A DNA stretch of 64,000 nucleotides from Dermanyssus gallinae (lineage: Eukaryota > Arthropoda > Arachnida > Mesostigmata > Dermanyssidae), in NCBI GenBank assembly GCA_003439945.1, contig QVRM01002043.1:45780-109779 (forward strand). Direction: 5' to 3'. The number at the start of each line of letters is the position of its first letter. The stretch's first letter is position 1. Below the pieces are notes generated by a model. That model was not told the origin of the DNA. It saw nothing but the letters and a program-made list of their open reading frames with translations, and made no database searches. The position numbers and the translations under genes are program-made. Positions 24,478-37,879 of this stretch are shown here, one piece after another.

Positions 24478-24575
24478 GGACCGGGGGAGACGCATAAGTG
24501 TGCAGGTTCAAGCCCCGTTGCACATTTGTGTTTATGGTAGTTCGTCTATGAAGTAATGCGAAAAGCAGTCTCGTT
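24478..24575 (+). repeat. SINE S2, copy 2 (5'-truncated)
   Basis: Retains gaccgggggagacgcataag, the B box (aggttcaagcccc) and the tail 'tttgtgtttatgg...tctatgaagtaatgcg'. The A-box half is missing; the left edge abuts the GA-rich border of the microsatellite. Confidence 0.65.
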
Positions 24576-24599
24576 TTTTTATAAATTTATATAAACAAT

Positions 24600-24775
24600 A
24601 ACTGCACATAGACTGGATGAAACGACACGTGTGTTCACCTGATCGTATATATATTAAAACCTATCACACTTAAATTTATATATATATATATATAAATCAT
24701 TTTTTGTGCGATAGGTTTTAATAGATATACGATTAGGTCAACACACGTTTCGTTTCGCCCAGTTTATGTGCAGTT
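24600..24775. repeat. 70-bp inverted repeat (foldback or MITE-like)
   Basis: Left arm 24600-24669 and right arm 24706-24775 are reverse complements with only a few mismatches; the outer ends read aactgcacata and tatgtgcagtt. The 36-base centre is (TA)n-rich. No ORF inside. Target duplications are not clear. It would form a strong hairpin. Confidence 0.85.
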
Positions 24776-27700
24776 TCGATAGGCTTGCATGCATCACGTA
24801 CCTACTCAACAAATGTATAATAGTCCGCTACGTGCGAACACTCCGAAAATGGAGGTTTTAATTACCATCGCCGAATAAACGTTATGTTTGCCAAAGTTTA
24901 ACTCCTATCAGGCCTTAATGGTAGGCGAATAGAGTATCTCCCAGATGACACGTTCCATCTTGGAAGATGTGGACATCACCGTCATTGCCAAACGATGGCT
25001 ACTTGCCAAACTATAACAAACGAGCCCATTTAGCTAAACACAATTGACCAGTCTGGCGAGTCTGCGCACTGCTCAGGAGGCTAAAAATGCATAGTTATTT
25101 ACACAACAAATGGATGAATAAGTATTTTGAGATCAGCCTGAAACTACCCGGCGGCCAAGTAACCACGTAAGTACTAGATGGAACTCGAAAAATTTCTCCA
25201 TGAATAAAACACGACAAAAGCAGCAACTGGTGTACAGTAACGATGCATTTCTCGTTGCGACGAAATCGAACTGTAGATTGGGGCACTACTGTATAGCACG
25301 ACAAGGCAGACTAAGGCGCAAGCACTTTCATCAATAAGAAGCAAAGTATTCAAGAGCAAACACGCGCTCGTTCATCTGCAGTGCGCTACAAAGAATTTAC
25401 TACTGTGCGCTATGCGATGCCGAATACTGTTCGAGAACTAATCGTTAAAGTGGCCTACATAACAGACAACTGGTATCAATATTTCAATGCTCAGCTGCTC
25501 TAGCTGTTGGAATTATTTTTGCTTTAGTCTTACTGTTAGAGTCATTTGGGTGGACTTAATGTGGATTATTGAAGCCTCAAGGTGTACAAATGAAAATTTC
25601 AGGAAAAACGTGTAAATACGAGTCTGAAACCCAACTGTGAGAACTGACGCTTGCAGGAAAAGCCGTCTTGCCGAAACTAATTAGACTAAAAAACAAATTA
25701 GCTTAACGACAATGTAAAAGCGATTCTTCTGCAATTAAATATATTTACGAATATGGTAGGCTACATTTTGCTGCGTCACCTCAGCTTAACGAGTAAGTAG
25801 ATAAAAACAATTACCGTCTCTCTGGACGTCGAGTATTTATCCACGTTACTTTTGATGTAAGTTCATTTTGATGGCTGCTATATTTGAGGAACGATTGATT
25901 TACACGGCAATCATTTTGAGGAACGTCGAAACATTTGTAGTCGAATGGTTCAGATCAGGACTCATCGGTGGGGAATTTAAGGAAAGCTTTAGCAGTCTGT
26001 ACAAAAGTTTCTGTTGCCAGACAACGCCTAATTCAAGGTCACATTTATCGTACTGACTAATTTTGGACTAATGAACACTTATCTTATATGGCCCTGTTCT
26101 TGGCAGCATATGCTAGCTTTGCCAGTTTAGTCTTTAAAAATGTTCGTAGTTTGATATGTCACCAGATTAAGTTTACTACGAGAAACAGCTTAAGGACCAT
26201 TTTTTATTCTCAGAATCTCTTCCGCACCATACTACCGTGGGTACATTCGGAAATACCGTGTATTTAGTTTGCTGTGCCCTCCCAACAGACAGTTTGTGGC
26301 ACCGCATTGATACGCATTATGTCTAAGTGCAGTTGATTCTATTTCGTGTCGTATATTTCGGAAACCACCTCAATTGACCCAGTCGGACCGACTTAAAGGT
26401 CCACCTGTCCACCACAACAAACACAAGAGCACCAGCTTTTGAATCGCAGCATGTAGAAAATAACCGTTAATGGCATTCAGGGTCTCAACATATGCTGTGC
26501 TTTTGTTGAAACACGATGTTTTACCAGGTTTGTGAAGCACCGGACGGGATGGCTCCAAAGGTGAATCCCATGGAGAAATTTATGCGCAAGCATGTAATGT
26601 TCTTACGGCAGAATGATGGTCAACTGGTCGCTTCGTGAAGTGTCGCGATGGGAAACGTAACGCCCCAGATCTTCCAGAGAATAACGGTGCTGGAGAGACA
26701 GGTGGAGAAGTTCAAAGCACCTTGGCCGCCCCCAGCGAAGGTGTGATGGACATCGCGAAATACCAGGACGTCTTCTCCATAGAGCACAAGCTCTAAAATA
26801 TCGTGATTGTCATCTGTGACTGTGCCATCGGTCCTCCAACGTCGTCAAGGACTGTTGCCCAAACAAGCTCCTGTCGCTGTCCGGCCGGCATCGGGTATGC
26901 ATATCAATAGCGTTGTGGTACAATAGTAGAAGTATCTCAGCACTACTGAGACATAAAGTTTAAGGAGAATAAACTCATCTTCACAATAGAACCCTTCGTC
27001 TGGAAGCTAAAATAAATGGACACAAATCTGAGCATCAAGTCGGGTCCTTATTATCGTTCGTCCCTGTCTGCAAGTTATTTTTTAATGAAAATATAAAAAG
27101 GCGGAAGTCATTACTAAAGCTTTAATGATGACTTGGCCGAACGGATTGCGTAGAACATCACAAGAAGGATCAAAATTGGTAACAGGAGACGCTGAGGATT
27201 GTCAAATGTAATTTCGATGGCGCTACTAGGTTAATGTTACTTGCGGCGGTCATGCCCCGCATACTCAATTAGTGTCGGTATTTTATAATCAATAAACCTA
27301 ACCACGCATATTGCCGAAGATCCTCTACGACACCATGACAAACTGGGAAGTGAACCCCAGAAGCGTACCAGCCTTTGTGGGTCATGTATATTGAAGATTA
27401 TCAAACGACAAAACCTCTCCCAAAATCTCAGATGCAGGACAATATATGCCTCGACGTAAATGAGCGCTGCTCTATAAATTCTGCAATCCTGACCTTTCAC
27501 TTCACGCGCATGTTCCCATAAATTCCCACAGCCCCGCAAGAAGTCTCATCATTCACTACAGGCTGAGATGCGGTAACTATAGCAAAGTAGGACCAACTAT
27601 GGAGCGATTTCTTCATAATGCCAAAGGCATTAAAAGCCGGTCCAGATGCTAACAAGCGACTAAAGGGTAAAGAAAGCACAGTCTCACTGAGTCAAGATGA

Positions 27701-27957
27701 CGCTAAACTAAGTGATGACTCCAAAAAAGTAGACGTATTCAAGAAGTTTAAAAAATATGTATATATTTATTCGAGTATGTTTCTTTCCCAGACCACAGAG
27801 TAACAAACCCTTTATTCATAATAAAATCAAAATAAAGCATTTTGAACAAAATCAATGATAACTCAACCCCGTGTTCCCCAAGAATGCGCTTTCGGTTGCG
27901 TGTGGAGCTAGTGACATCCAGGAACTATGCCAATGTACTTTGAGCGGCTGACTGAGT
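24776..27957. other. Unassigned region
   Basis: ORFs up to about 100 codons (for example 27237-27539 minus) without recognisable domains. A charged 61-codon plus-strand ORF (27618-27803) starts MPKALKAGPDANKRLKGKES but cannot be assigned. No repeat partner seen. Confidence 0.35.
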
Positions 27958-28332
27958 CCACTGAACTACTAGAGGAACTTTGTAGAACTGGAGTTAGCAC
28001 ACACGGAACTGCAGGAGCGGGTTGCCAAAGTTGAGGCAATCCAGCAGAAACAGTTTGCCGCACCCCTTACGATCACGGGGGCTTTGATCTCTACGGTAAG
28101 TGACAAAATTAGCGTAGGAGAATGCGGTCGAACGCGGTTCATGCGGAAGAGGGAGAAAGCAGGGCTGGCAGACAGAAGGGAACGAAGGTACTGTTGCACT
28201 AAACGATTACAGAAATTAATCTGGCTGCAAAAAAGCCTGTTCCATCGCTGGATTAGGGACGTTTCCTACGAGGTGATTGTTAAAGAGAGGTTAATTGCGT
28301 TTGGCAGTCCAAGTCCCCCCGAAAGTGACTGA
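27958..28332 (+). CDS. Unrecognised open frame with coiled-coil start
   Basis: One frame stays open for about 125 codons. It starts with a heptad-like segment (VELELAHTELQERVAKVEAI) followed by Gln/Pro-rich and then Arg-rich sequence (ERRERRY-like). There is no ATG at its left end, so it could be an internal exon or part of a decayed element's gag. A sequence matching a strong 5' splice site (ACG followed by gtaagtga) lies at about 28093, so the coding part may end there. A second open piece follows at 28356-28530 (MGMKEAVDFARGDL...). I do not recognise either. Confidence 0.25.
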
Positions 28333-28355
28333 CCTGTTCTAGAAATGCGTCTCTA

Positions 28356-28530
28356 GATTTGTATGGGAATGAAGGAGGCAGTAGATTTTGCACGTGGTGA
28401 CTTGTTTAGGTTGGTTGACATTGCACCTCTCACGGAGACATTTCAGCGGGACGAACTGCGTGTAAATGATATGCGGGAGTTACACCAGCTGGTTGTCTTG
28501 CGAAAGGTTGGGGATGAGCTTTCTGTCTAA
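28356..28530 (+). CDS. Short unrecognised ORF
   Basis: About 57 codons starting MGMKEAVDFARGDLFRLVD and ending KVGDELSV. Amphipathic and charged, codon use looks protein-like, no domain known to me. It lies 24 bases after the open frame ending at 28332 and may belong to the same decayed unit. Confidence 0.2.
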
Positions 28531-28985
28531 CGACACGTTATCGTAGACCAACAGTTTAGTTAACAGACGCTAGGCTAAATAACCTCCATAAAAATGATTT
28601 TATTTCAAATAGTCGTTGATGCGAGCCAGGAAGAGGACGTGTGTTGTTTGAGAGAGTGGCCGGCGTAACGGTCGCCGTCCAATCATGCGGGTGGTGGACA
28701 CTGCAGTGTTTATGTTCAATTAACGTTCCATTATAATGTGCAGGCACTTCTGCCACGTATTTCATGATGGGCCGATTCACAAGTGCCGAGAAAGCTGACA
28801 TGCATTTAATGTATAATAAAGCAGACGGTAACGCGAGTGTTGCGTGCGGGTTGTACAAATAACGTTTTCCACAGTGACAGATACCTGCCGTTGTAAGACG
28901 GATAATGTTTACGCGACTACATCGTTTGCTCCATAGAACTAGATAATTTTACGGCCGTCACTACGACACCGGACGACCGCGGACA

Positions 28986-29680
28986 ATGAAAAGCCTAAAT
29001 ACGGAGGAACACATTGTTGAACAAGTAGTCGCGCGTTTTTCCGCAAGCTTTAGGCAGGTGCCTAGAAGTGTTGGTATAAGTCGCACCACTGCCCACGAGG
29101 TGCTAAATAAATCAGGGCCAGCCACGTATTCATTACTTTCGCTGGTGTCTGCAACAAATAGCGGCTAATGTAGAATTTTCTGCTCTTGTTCTTTTCACGG
29201 GCGAGGCGTTCTCACACAAGGCGGTGTGTTTAACGCACACAATGTTTGTTGGTGAGCCACGGAAAACCTGCATATGACCCGCCCGCATGCCCATCAGCGT
29301 CGCTTCTCCGTGAATGTCTGGGCTTGCATAGTGGACAACTATCTTATCGGACCTTAGAGTCTTCCCGACAAGTTAACTGGATCAACATACCACATATCTT
29401 TAAGGACTACCAGAATTCTTGGCAACGGTTCCACAAAGTATTAGGTCGAGGATATGGTTCAGCACGATGGTGCCCCAGCGCACAACGCGCTTCAAGTACG
29501 GAATTATTTGGATTCGACCGTCGCCAATGGCTGGATTGGCCGAGGCGGTCCACAAGCTTGGTCCCCGCGGTCGCCCGATCTATCCAGTCTTGACTTTTCT
29601 TTTGAGGCCACCTAAAAATCATCTAGTCTTTGCAACTTGCGTTGAGTCTCCTATTGATCCAATTGGCAGAAGACTGCTGC
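28986..29680 (+). pseudogene. DD41D Tc1/mariner-superfamily transposase relic
   Basis: Cut-and-paste transposase remains. A helix-turn-helix-like start reads RSVGISRTTAHEVL. The catalytic region in the middle has LFTGEA, where relatives have LFTDEA, so the first catalytic Asp is Gly. It is followed by PHAHQRRFSVNVWAC and VDNYLIGP, a stop, and then VQHDGAPAHNALQVR and WIGRGGPQAWSPRSPDLSSLDF. The second Asp (codon at 29466) and third Asp (codon at 29592) are separated by 41 residues. Most pieces share one frame, with stops after LIGP and before the HDGAPAH block and an indel near 29210. Terminal inverted repeats were not found. Confidence 0.75.
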
Positions 29681-30082
29681 TGCTGGAACCATCCGGTAGA
29701 CGCCGGTTGTCTTTGAGCTTTGCTATCGCTACCGAATGTGCCTATTGGCTGACAGGCATTTGCTCGAGCAAGATTTAAACTAAAATAAAGATTGTTCTGA
29801 GCTTCTACAGGTCTGACCGAGTGACTTAATTGACAAATAAAGCGAACATAGTAGCTGCATGTATGCACTCACATCCGATATGGCCATCGGGATATTTGAG
29901 TTACTTTGCAACCATAGGCGTCAGCCCTACCAATGTGATACCAAAATGATTTACCTAAGATGTACATACATTCGTCTGGGCGTATTGGTTTTGCACGAAT
30001 AAACGAAGCATGCTGAGAGCCTAGGCGTAAAGTTTGCGAACATGCGACAGTAAATTTATAACTTTGCAAACTCTTCTTGATA
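29681..30082. other. Unassigned stretch
   Basis: Nothing recognised; ends at dispersed repeat E copy 2. Confidence 0.4.

Positions 30083-31759
<1,677 letters not shown>

Positions 31760-31801
<42 letters not shown>
31760..31801. repeat. (TA)n microsatellite, right flank of RLE LINE
   Basis: Pure TA immediately after the element's 3' UTR. Confidence 0.95.
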
Positions 31802-31804
<3 letters not shown>

Positions 31805-32780
31805 ACATATATATCAAGCACTGTCTAATCTATCACGCATGTTTATTTATTAAAAAAAAATTTCATATGTTTTATCATATGAAAACTAAAACTTTGAACC
31901 CAGCTTATTTGTACCAAAAATGCACATATTGTTAAAACACATATAGAGGCTACTCAGAAGTTTAATCTATTTTATTTTCTAAGCAAAATGTCAAGACGTT
32001 GCAATCTTGACATCACCACTCTAGTCGTGCAATAAAAAAATTCAATGCAATTGCGAACCCTAAAATTCACAAACGATTTGGACAACAAGTAGTATGTCGC
32101 ATTATTTTTATATTTGCCTAAATAACCTTAGAAGCAATAACATAACAACTCCTGCCGATCGACAGGGAGAGAGAGTTGACAATGTGTTATCGTAGCGCGA
32201 ATACTTTGAGCCTGAATTTGCACGATTCAATACACTTGACGTTGTACGTTCTGTGAAATATAACAGCGTTCTATACTGTGTACATATACATTGGTTTTAT
32301 TAAGGATGCAAGTGGAGCAACAATTGTCTCCCAAGAACGTGTGCACTGTAAATGTTACTCGTATATAGTCTCGTATATAGTAGATTCTGTACTGTACTAG
32401 TTATGTTTTCCTTTTGGCTACATAATGGTGTCTTTGACTTGACTTACCAAGGCAGACCTGAGAAAAGTGTACCAATTATAGACAATGCGAATTTTGGGAG
32501 AGCAATATCCCGTGGGAGAGACGAATTGATTGATTGTCTCTGAATGCATTCATTCCACGTCCACGAAGCTTCGTCGACAGTAGACATCAGTTAGATCCAG
32601 ATACGCCACGTAACGTCTCCACACGTAACACCTGGCTAACTGCTGTCATTGCCGCCGAGCAACAACAACCCTGCTGTCGAACGACTCTTTGAACAAATTG
32701 CCGCTAAAAGCTGCTCGCGATGCTCTGTCTCGAGACCGCGTTCATGCGGTGTTTAACGTTGATGCGATGAGTGGCATTAA
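31802..32780. other. Unassigned stretch
   Basis: AT-rich, with short direct repeats (ctcgtatatag twice near 32360) and no assignable ORF. Confidence 0.4.
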
Positions 32781-33227
32781 ATGAGGCGAGCAGTGGCTGA
32801 AACAGTGGCCCGCCAAAGTGTAATCCCATTTGCCCACCCATATAGCCTGACTCTCCGAGTAATTAGCTTTGTGTGTGAGCGCTTCGTCGCGGATATATAC
32901 GCCGGTCGAACACGGTGCGCGACGCGAACCCGTGCGTGCTGCGATATTTCAAAGAGGAGCGCAATTATTTCACTCTGCCCGTCCTATCAATCCTCTCACC
33001 ACAATTACATATTGGCTTATGAGATAGACAGCTCGACATCTTGTTACGATTGTATTACGAACGTACGTGCTTTGCCATTTCCTTCCTACAGTGGGCTGCG
33101 GTTGCTGTTGCGTTTAAACTCGAATGCAGCCTCGCGGACACAAGCCCGTTTTTCGGGAAGCGTTAACGACACTCAGCCAAGCGCACAGGGCAGGCTAGGC
33201 AATAATAATACCAACAATATATTCTAA
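32781..33227 (+). CDS. Hypothetical ORF, 148 codons
   Basis: The longest ORF in the window that I cannot attach to a mobile element. ATG start, Arg- and Cys-containing N-terminal half, Ser/Asn-rich end. No signal peptide, membrane segment or known motif. It may be chance. Confidence 0.15.
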   Translation: MRRAVAETVARQSVIPFAHPYSLTLRVISFVCERFVADIYAGRTRCATRTRACCDISKRSAIISLCPSYQSSHHNYILAYEIDSSTSCYDCITNVRALPFPSYSGLRLLLRLNSNAASRTQARFSGSVNDTQPSAQGRLGNNNTNNIF

Positions 33228-33284
33228 TGCTATGTTGTCGCTTTCATTTGCTTGCATGGTTTTAAAAGCCAATATATATATATA

Positions 33285-34604
33285 CATGGTGTGTTCAAAA
33301 CGCATCGCGACTTTTGTGTTTTTTCAAAAATTATTCATTTATTCATGAATATCTATTTTGTCCCCTTCAAAGTAATCCCCATGAGATATTATACACTTGT
33401 GCCAACGGTTTTTCCAATCTTCGAAGCACTTCAAAAAACCATTTTTTTTATCTTGTTCAGCTCCTCCTTCGATGCCGTCTTTATCTCGTCAAGCGTAGCG
33501 TAACGTCGTCCTTTCATGGGCCTCTTCAGTTTAGGGAACAAGAAAAAGTCACAGGGGGCCAGATCTGGGGAATACGGTGGCTGCGGCATCATTAGTGTGT
33601 TGTTTTTGGCCAAAAACTCGCGCACAAGCAACGATGTGTGAGCAGGGGCGTTATCGTGGTGCAAAAGCCAATTTTTGTTCTTCCACAAATCCGGGCGTTT
33701 CTGGCGGATTGCTTCGCGCAAATTGCGCATAACTTGCAGGTAATATTCCTTATTGACCGTTCTACCCTGTGGCAAGAACTCATGATGCACCACGCCCCTG
33801 CAATCGAAGAAAACTGTCAGCAAAACTTTCACATTCGACCGAACTTGGCGCGCTTTTTTCGGTCTTGGTTCGTGCGGCAGCTTCCATTGAGATGATTGAG
33901 CTTTGGTTTCCACGTCATAACCATAAACCCACGATTCGTCACCAGTTATGACCCTCTGGAGCAAATTTGGGTCGTCGCGGACAGAGTCCAACATCTCATT
34001 AGCAATGTTCATGTGATGCTGTTTTTGGTCGCAATTGAGCAATTTTGGTACGAATTTCGCGGCGACCCGTCTCATGCCCAAATCATTGATAAAAATCGAA
34101 TGGCACAAGCCAATCGATATGTTTAGGTCCTCAGCAACTTCTCTAACGGTGATTCGACGATTGGCCAATACCATTTTCTCCACCTCAATAATTTTTTCGT
34201 CTGTTGTTGAAGTGCTCGGGCGTCCGGCACGCTCTTCGTCGTTCACATCTTCTCGGCCTTCTGAGAACATTTTGTACCACCGATAAACGTTGCTTCGGTC
34301 CAAGGTAGCTTCTCCGTATGCCACAGTCAACATTCGGAATGCATCCGCGCACTTAATTTCGTTTTTCACACAAAATTTGATACAGGTTCTTTGATCCATT
34401 TTTTTGAATAGGTAAAAATCGAAGACGATCCAAAACACGTGCAAGCAAAGCAGCTGTCAACAATTAAGTGAACATTCAAAATGGCCGAGCTTGTCGGCAT
34501 AAGTGAGAGACATGAGTACCAACATAACGCCACAAAAAATCGAAATTCGAATATACGTAACCCGCGAAAATTCAAAAGTCGCGATACGTTTTAAACACAC
34601 CTCG
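33285..34604 (-). mobile_element. mariner transposon, complete, 1,320 bp
   Basis: Bounded by 32-bp terminal inverted repeats (33285-33316 and 34573-34604), which match at 28 of 32 positions and contain the block atcgcgacttttg at their inner ends. A TA dinucleotide lies directly outside each end (33283-33284 and 34605-34606), the expected target duplication. The transposase runs on the minus strand. Size, TIR length and TA target fit a classical mariner. Confidence 0.93.
33339..34399 (-). pseudogene. mariner transposase, DD34D, one frameshift near the C-terminus
   Basis: Catalyses cut-and-paste transposition. Translation from MDQRTCIKFC (start at 34399; an upstream in-frame ATG at 34444 adds an unrelated leader) is open for 322 residues. 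The N-terminal paired-type helix-turn-helix region is followed by the linker-like WKLPHEPR and the catalytic triad: D154 in ITGDESWVYGYD, D249 in HHDNAPAH and D284 in YSPDLAPCDFF, with 34 residues between the last two. A stop at 33431 follows the run of six A (33433-33438, plus strand). One base more in that run would continue into LKCFEDWKNRWHKC and end at 33339 with IDIHE, the usual end of this family. So the copy is complete except for a single homopolymer indel, either real or a sequencing error. Confidence 0.9.
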
Positions 34605-35949
34605 TATATATATATATTTTTTTTTTATTTTATTTTTTTAATATTTCAACGCCCAGATTCTATAAAGTCATTTGTTAGCACGCGCGTCACGCTCCGCTGA
34701 AAAATTCAAAACAATTCGAATGTACAAATTATCAATTTCAACTTTAATTTTAGTAAGAGAAGATAGGCTACAAATGCCAAGCTCCACAAGTAGTCGTGCT
34801 GGTAACCTAACGCCGAATTTTCAATATTTAGGACTAGATGATAGACAAATTATAGCAAATGACCGTAATATGAGCAGTCAAATACTTGCCGTGATAAGAA
34901 GTGTCAGCAAAAATATAAGGGAGGTGATATCTAAAACAGTTCAGTTCTTATCAAACGCGCCGTTTTTCACTAGCGATTAGCACCTTCAGAGGTACCTTTT
35001 GGTTTGTGCCTCGTACGTTTAAACTTGCAAACAACATATAATAAATTGCTCATTTAATTATTTAAACGTAATTGTATATTTTAAGCCCTATATCGGTATT
35101 GTGGACGAACAAAGTAGGCTCTATCCCGCAAAAAGGCGATTAAGCGAAACCAGCAATAATAGTGACAATGCTGCTGACGATCATGATGATGTTAATCAGG
35201 ACCGCATAGGCAACACGATAAAGCTATTTATGTATAATACAAAACAAAATTGTACATTTAGGTAAATTATAACACCAATTGTAGATTGCCTAAATGCAAG
35301 CCAATCCGCAAGACGCTGGGCTAGCATTCGCCCGTGTGATACCGCTCAAAACGGATAGAGGAAAATATCCTCTTTTACCGGAACCAAACACTGAGAAAAA
35401 GACTATGTAAGAAGAAGACTCTAGAGAGCTCGGAGGGTGAGCGAACTGGAACGGAACGAGAAGACCAGGGCCGTGGTCGAAGTCAATTATCCCCGATCTC
35501 ACGAAATGTTACCGGTGCGAGTAGGCAGAAATTACGTAGTACCTAACTTAAGTTCTCACCGGTCATGGCACCTTCCAGGCCTTTATGGTGAAGGTCGGAA
35601 AAAAATGAGGTAGACATATGTGTCTTGTTCGATGCCGGTAAGACCGGTGACGTGGATCACACTTTTCGCAAGCAGGGCTCTCGATATCACGAGGCAGATG
35701 GCCCGATCACGACTAGACGTGCAGAGCGGTACGACGATAGATCTACCTTCAGATGCTCTAAGAAAGAGCAAAAACACAGATGACGAAAAATAGACGGCAA
35801 CGCATAGAGCGTCGCCAGCAGACTGAAGACTGAAAGCCAAACTAGCGGCTCTGAAATGAGCATGCACTAAAGTGATACTACAAATATACCGGTCATGTAG
35901 GTTAGGGGACCACCAAATGTTTAGTGAGTTTGAGAGTCCCACTCTACCC
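34605..35949. other. Unassigned stretch
   Basis: Several ORFs of up to about 120 codons (34672-34980 plus, 35583-35942 minus) with no recognisable domain. No repeat partner seen. Confidence 0.35.
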
Positions 35950-36120
35950 AGCTCAAAGAGTGTGCATTATATATTCTTGTTCCTGGCCACCTGTAAAAAA
36001 GCTATTCTAGCTTCCAGGCGTCTCCTTAGCACGCTTTCGTTTGTGCAAATCAGAACAATATACGCAGGCGCAAATATCACAAGCATAAAACAGACGAATT
36101 ATTGTTGACCATTTCCACAC
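35950..36120 (-). repeat. Block D, copy 1 (possible downstream exon of family A)
   Basis: Aligns on the minus strand with 40570-40745: 'gatatttgcgcctgcgtat' here matches 'gatatttgcacctgcgtat' there, and the following 'acaaacga...aagga.acgc.tgga' also matches. A short frame here contains four Cys with C-x2-C-x-C-x2-C spacing. It lies about 3.1 kb downstream of the family A unit at 39.2 kb. The exon interpretation is inference; the homology is seen. Confidence 0.45.
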
Positions 36121-36939
36121 TAGACCACCTAGTCCATCAGTTTAAAATGTTTTTAATCATTTAACGGCATCTTTAAAAGCCAGTAATTGTTTTTTATTTG
36201 AATTGAGCCGTTATCATTTGACGGCATATTAGACTCACGCGTTTTGCTAAAAACACATTTACATTTTTCTGTTTTGAAGCACATTTACATTTCTTGTTTT
36301 AAACAGGTTTGTTAAAAGCAATGCAACCAATCATTAATACCATTTGAATGTATGTATAGTTTAAAATTCCACTTCTATACTAGAAAGCTGTTCATGTAGC
36401 TAAACGTTGTCCTCCAAAAAAACAGTAGAAAGGAATGAGTTTTAAAAAAGGAGAACGAGCCACTTCTGAATAGTATACTTCTAGTGAAAATCGGATTTGT
36501 CAACATTTTGAAGATGTCAAAAGCCGTTGCTCCCAATTGGCCGTGTACTCACTAACACATATACCAAAAATTAAAATAACAACTGCCACGTCTTTTTCTG
36601 AAGTGAATTGAGTTTTGTAATTATCAACGCTTACTTTTTAAGCCAGTATTTCTATTATGCCAGTGCTCCTGGTCAAGCCTAAAACGCTGATCCTATATGA
36701 GTGCTGCGTGCATTGCATACGAATCGATTAGACGCCATTTCGCGGAAATATGTTTAAGATTCTTAATATATATTTAACACAACATTAAATAAGCGCTGCA
36801 AAGACAAAACCTTAATTCAGAACACTCTAAGGGTTTAGTTGTGCCGAAGAAACCTTTTCGAAGATCTTTTGTAGCCTTTAAATGTATGTTGGCTTCTTAC
36901 CGGTTGCGCCTTTATCGAAACTAGTTTAAATAATAAGTT

Positions 36940-37360
36940 AGGGCCAAACTTGTTGCTGAAGTGACTCCTCATTCATACAAAACTTTTAATAGAAATCCAA
37001 GCTGTGACGTAGCACACCTCATTGAATGCATTTAAATCCTTTCTGGATTGCCGGCTCAAATTAAATATAATAATCTGTAGACACATTCGTTGATTTGTGC
37101 AAAGCTCTTATGCTGTTTCACCCGTGTACTGTTCGAATTTATTAGCTGTAGTTGTGGCAGTTATATCAAAAAATACACTTGCCATGATTGAGATCAACTC
37201 GCTCTCTTGGCTGGCATACATTTTATCAAGCTTGCTGTTTATATTATACTTTTATCGTAAAGAAAGTAGCTACAGAGTCCGAAGGCGGGTAATACTTCTT
37301 CCCTAAATACAAGAAAAAATGAATAAGCTAGAATAAAGCATGAAGGCTTACAGCTCGTTG
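36940..37360 (+). pseudogene. Family B promoter-like unit, copy at 37.0 kb
   Basis: Shares 'gggccaaac.ttgttgc', 'cctttctggattgcc' and, 300 bases later, 'aatgaataagctagaataaagc' with 48718-48935. A TATA-like ttaaatataa lies at 37061. About 60 bases further a GTG-initiated frame (37124-37306) opens with a hydrophobic stretch LLAVVVAVIS, but there is no ATG and the rest is unlike the A peptides. It looks like a decayed member of the cluster. Confidence 0.4.
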
Positions 37361-37879
37361 CTCGCCCGCGAAAACCGCATATAAGTATAATGATAATAAA
37401 CTTTATTGCTGAATGCCAGCTGGAACTAGTAGATACAATTGAGTTTTCTTTTCAAAAAGGTCTGAGAACTAGCAGATAGTTGCAGGAAAAGAATTCTTAG
37501 GACTTTAGAAGAGAATCACCTTATTGGCAAAGAAACTCCAGGTGCGATGAGGCGTAAACAGAACCGGGCGTTTGAAACATATGTATGGTAGTGGGCGATA
37601 GAGCTAGAAAAGATATATACAGGTATCTACAAAACTAAGGTGATGATAATTGATACCTGTCAGAGAGCAGAAGCAAAGAAGAAGCGTTTGGCAAAGCGTT
37701 CGTGGCGCACGGCTTCCATTACGCTCCGTGTTATATCAATGGTTTCTACGAGCCTCACGATGTATATATATATATATAAGATTCAGGCAAAGTGTTAAGG
37801 GTACCATTTAATTTTTTGCGGTTCGCTTGATAGCGAACTTGTTAGATCGATACGAAAGCGGAATGAGCATTTCCGATAC

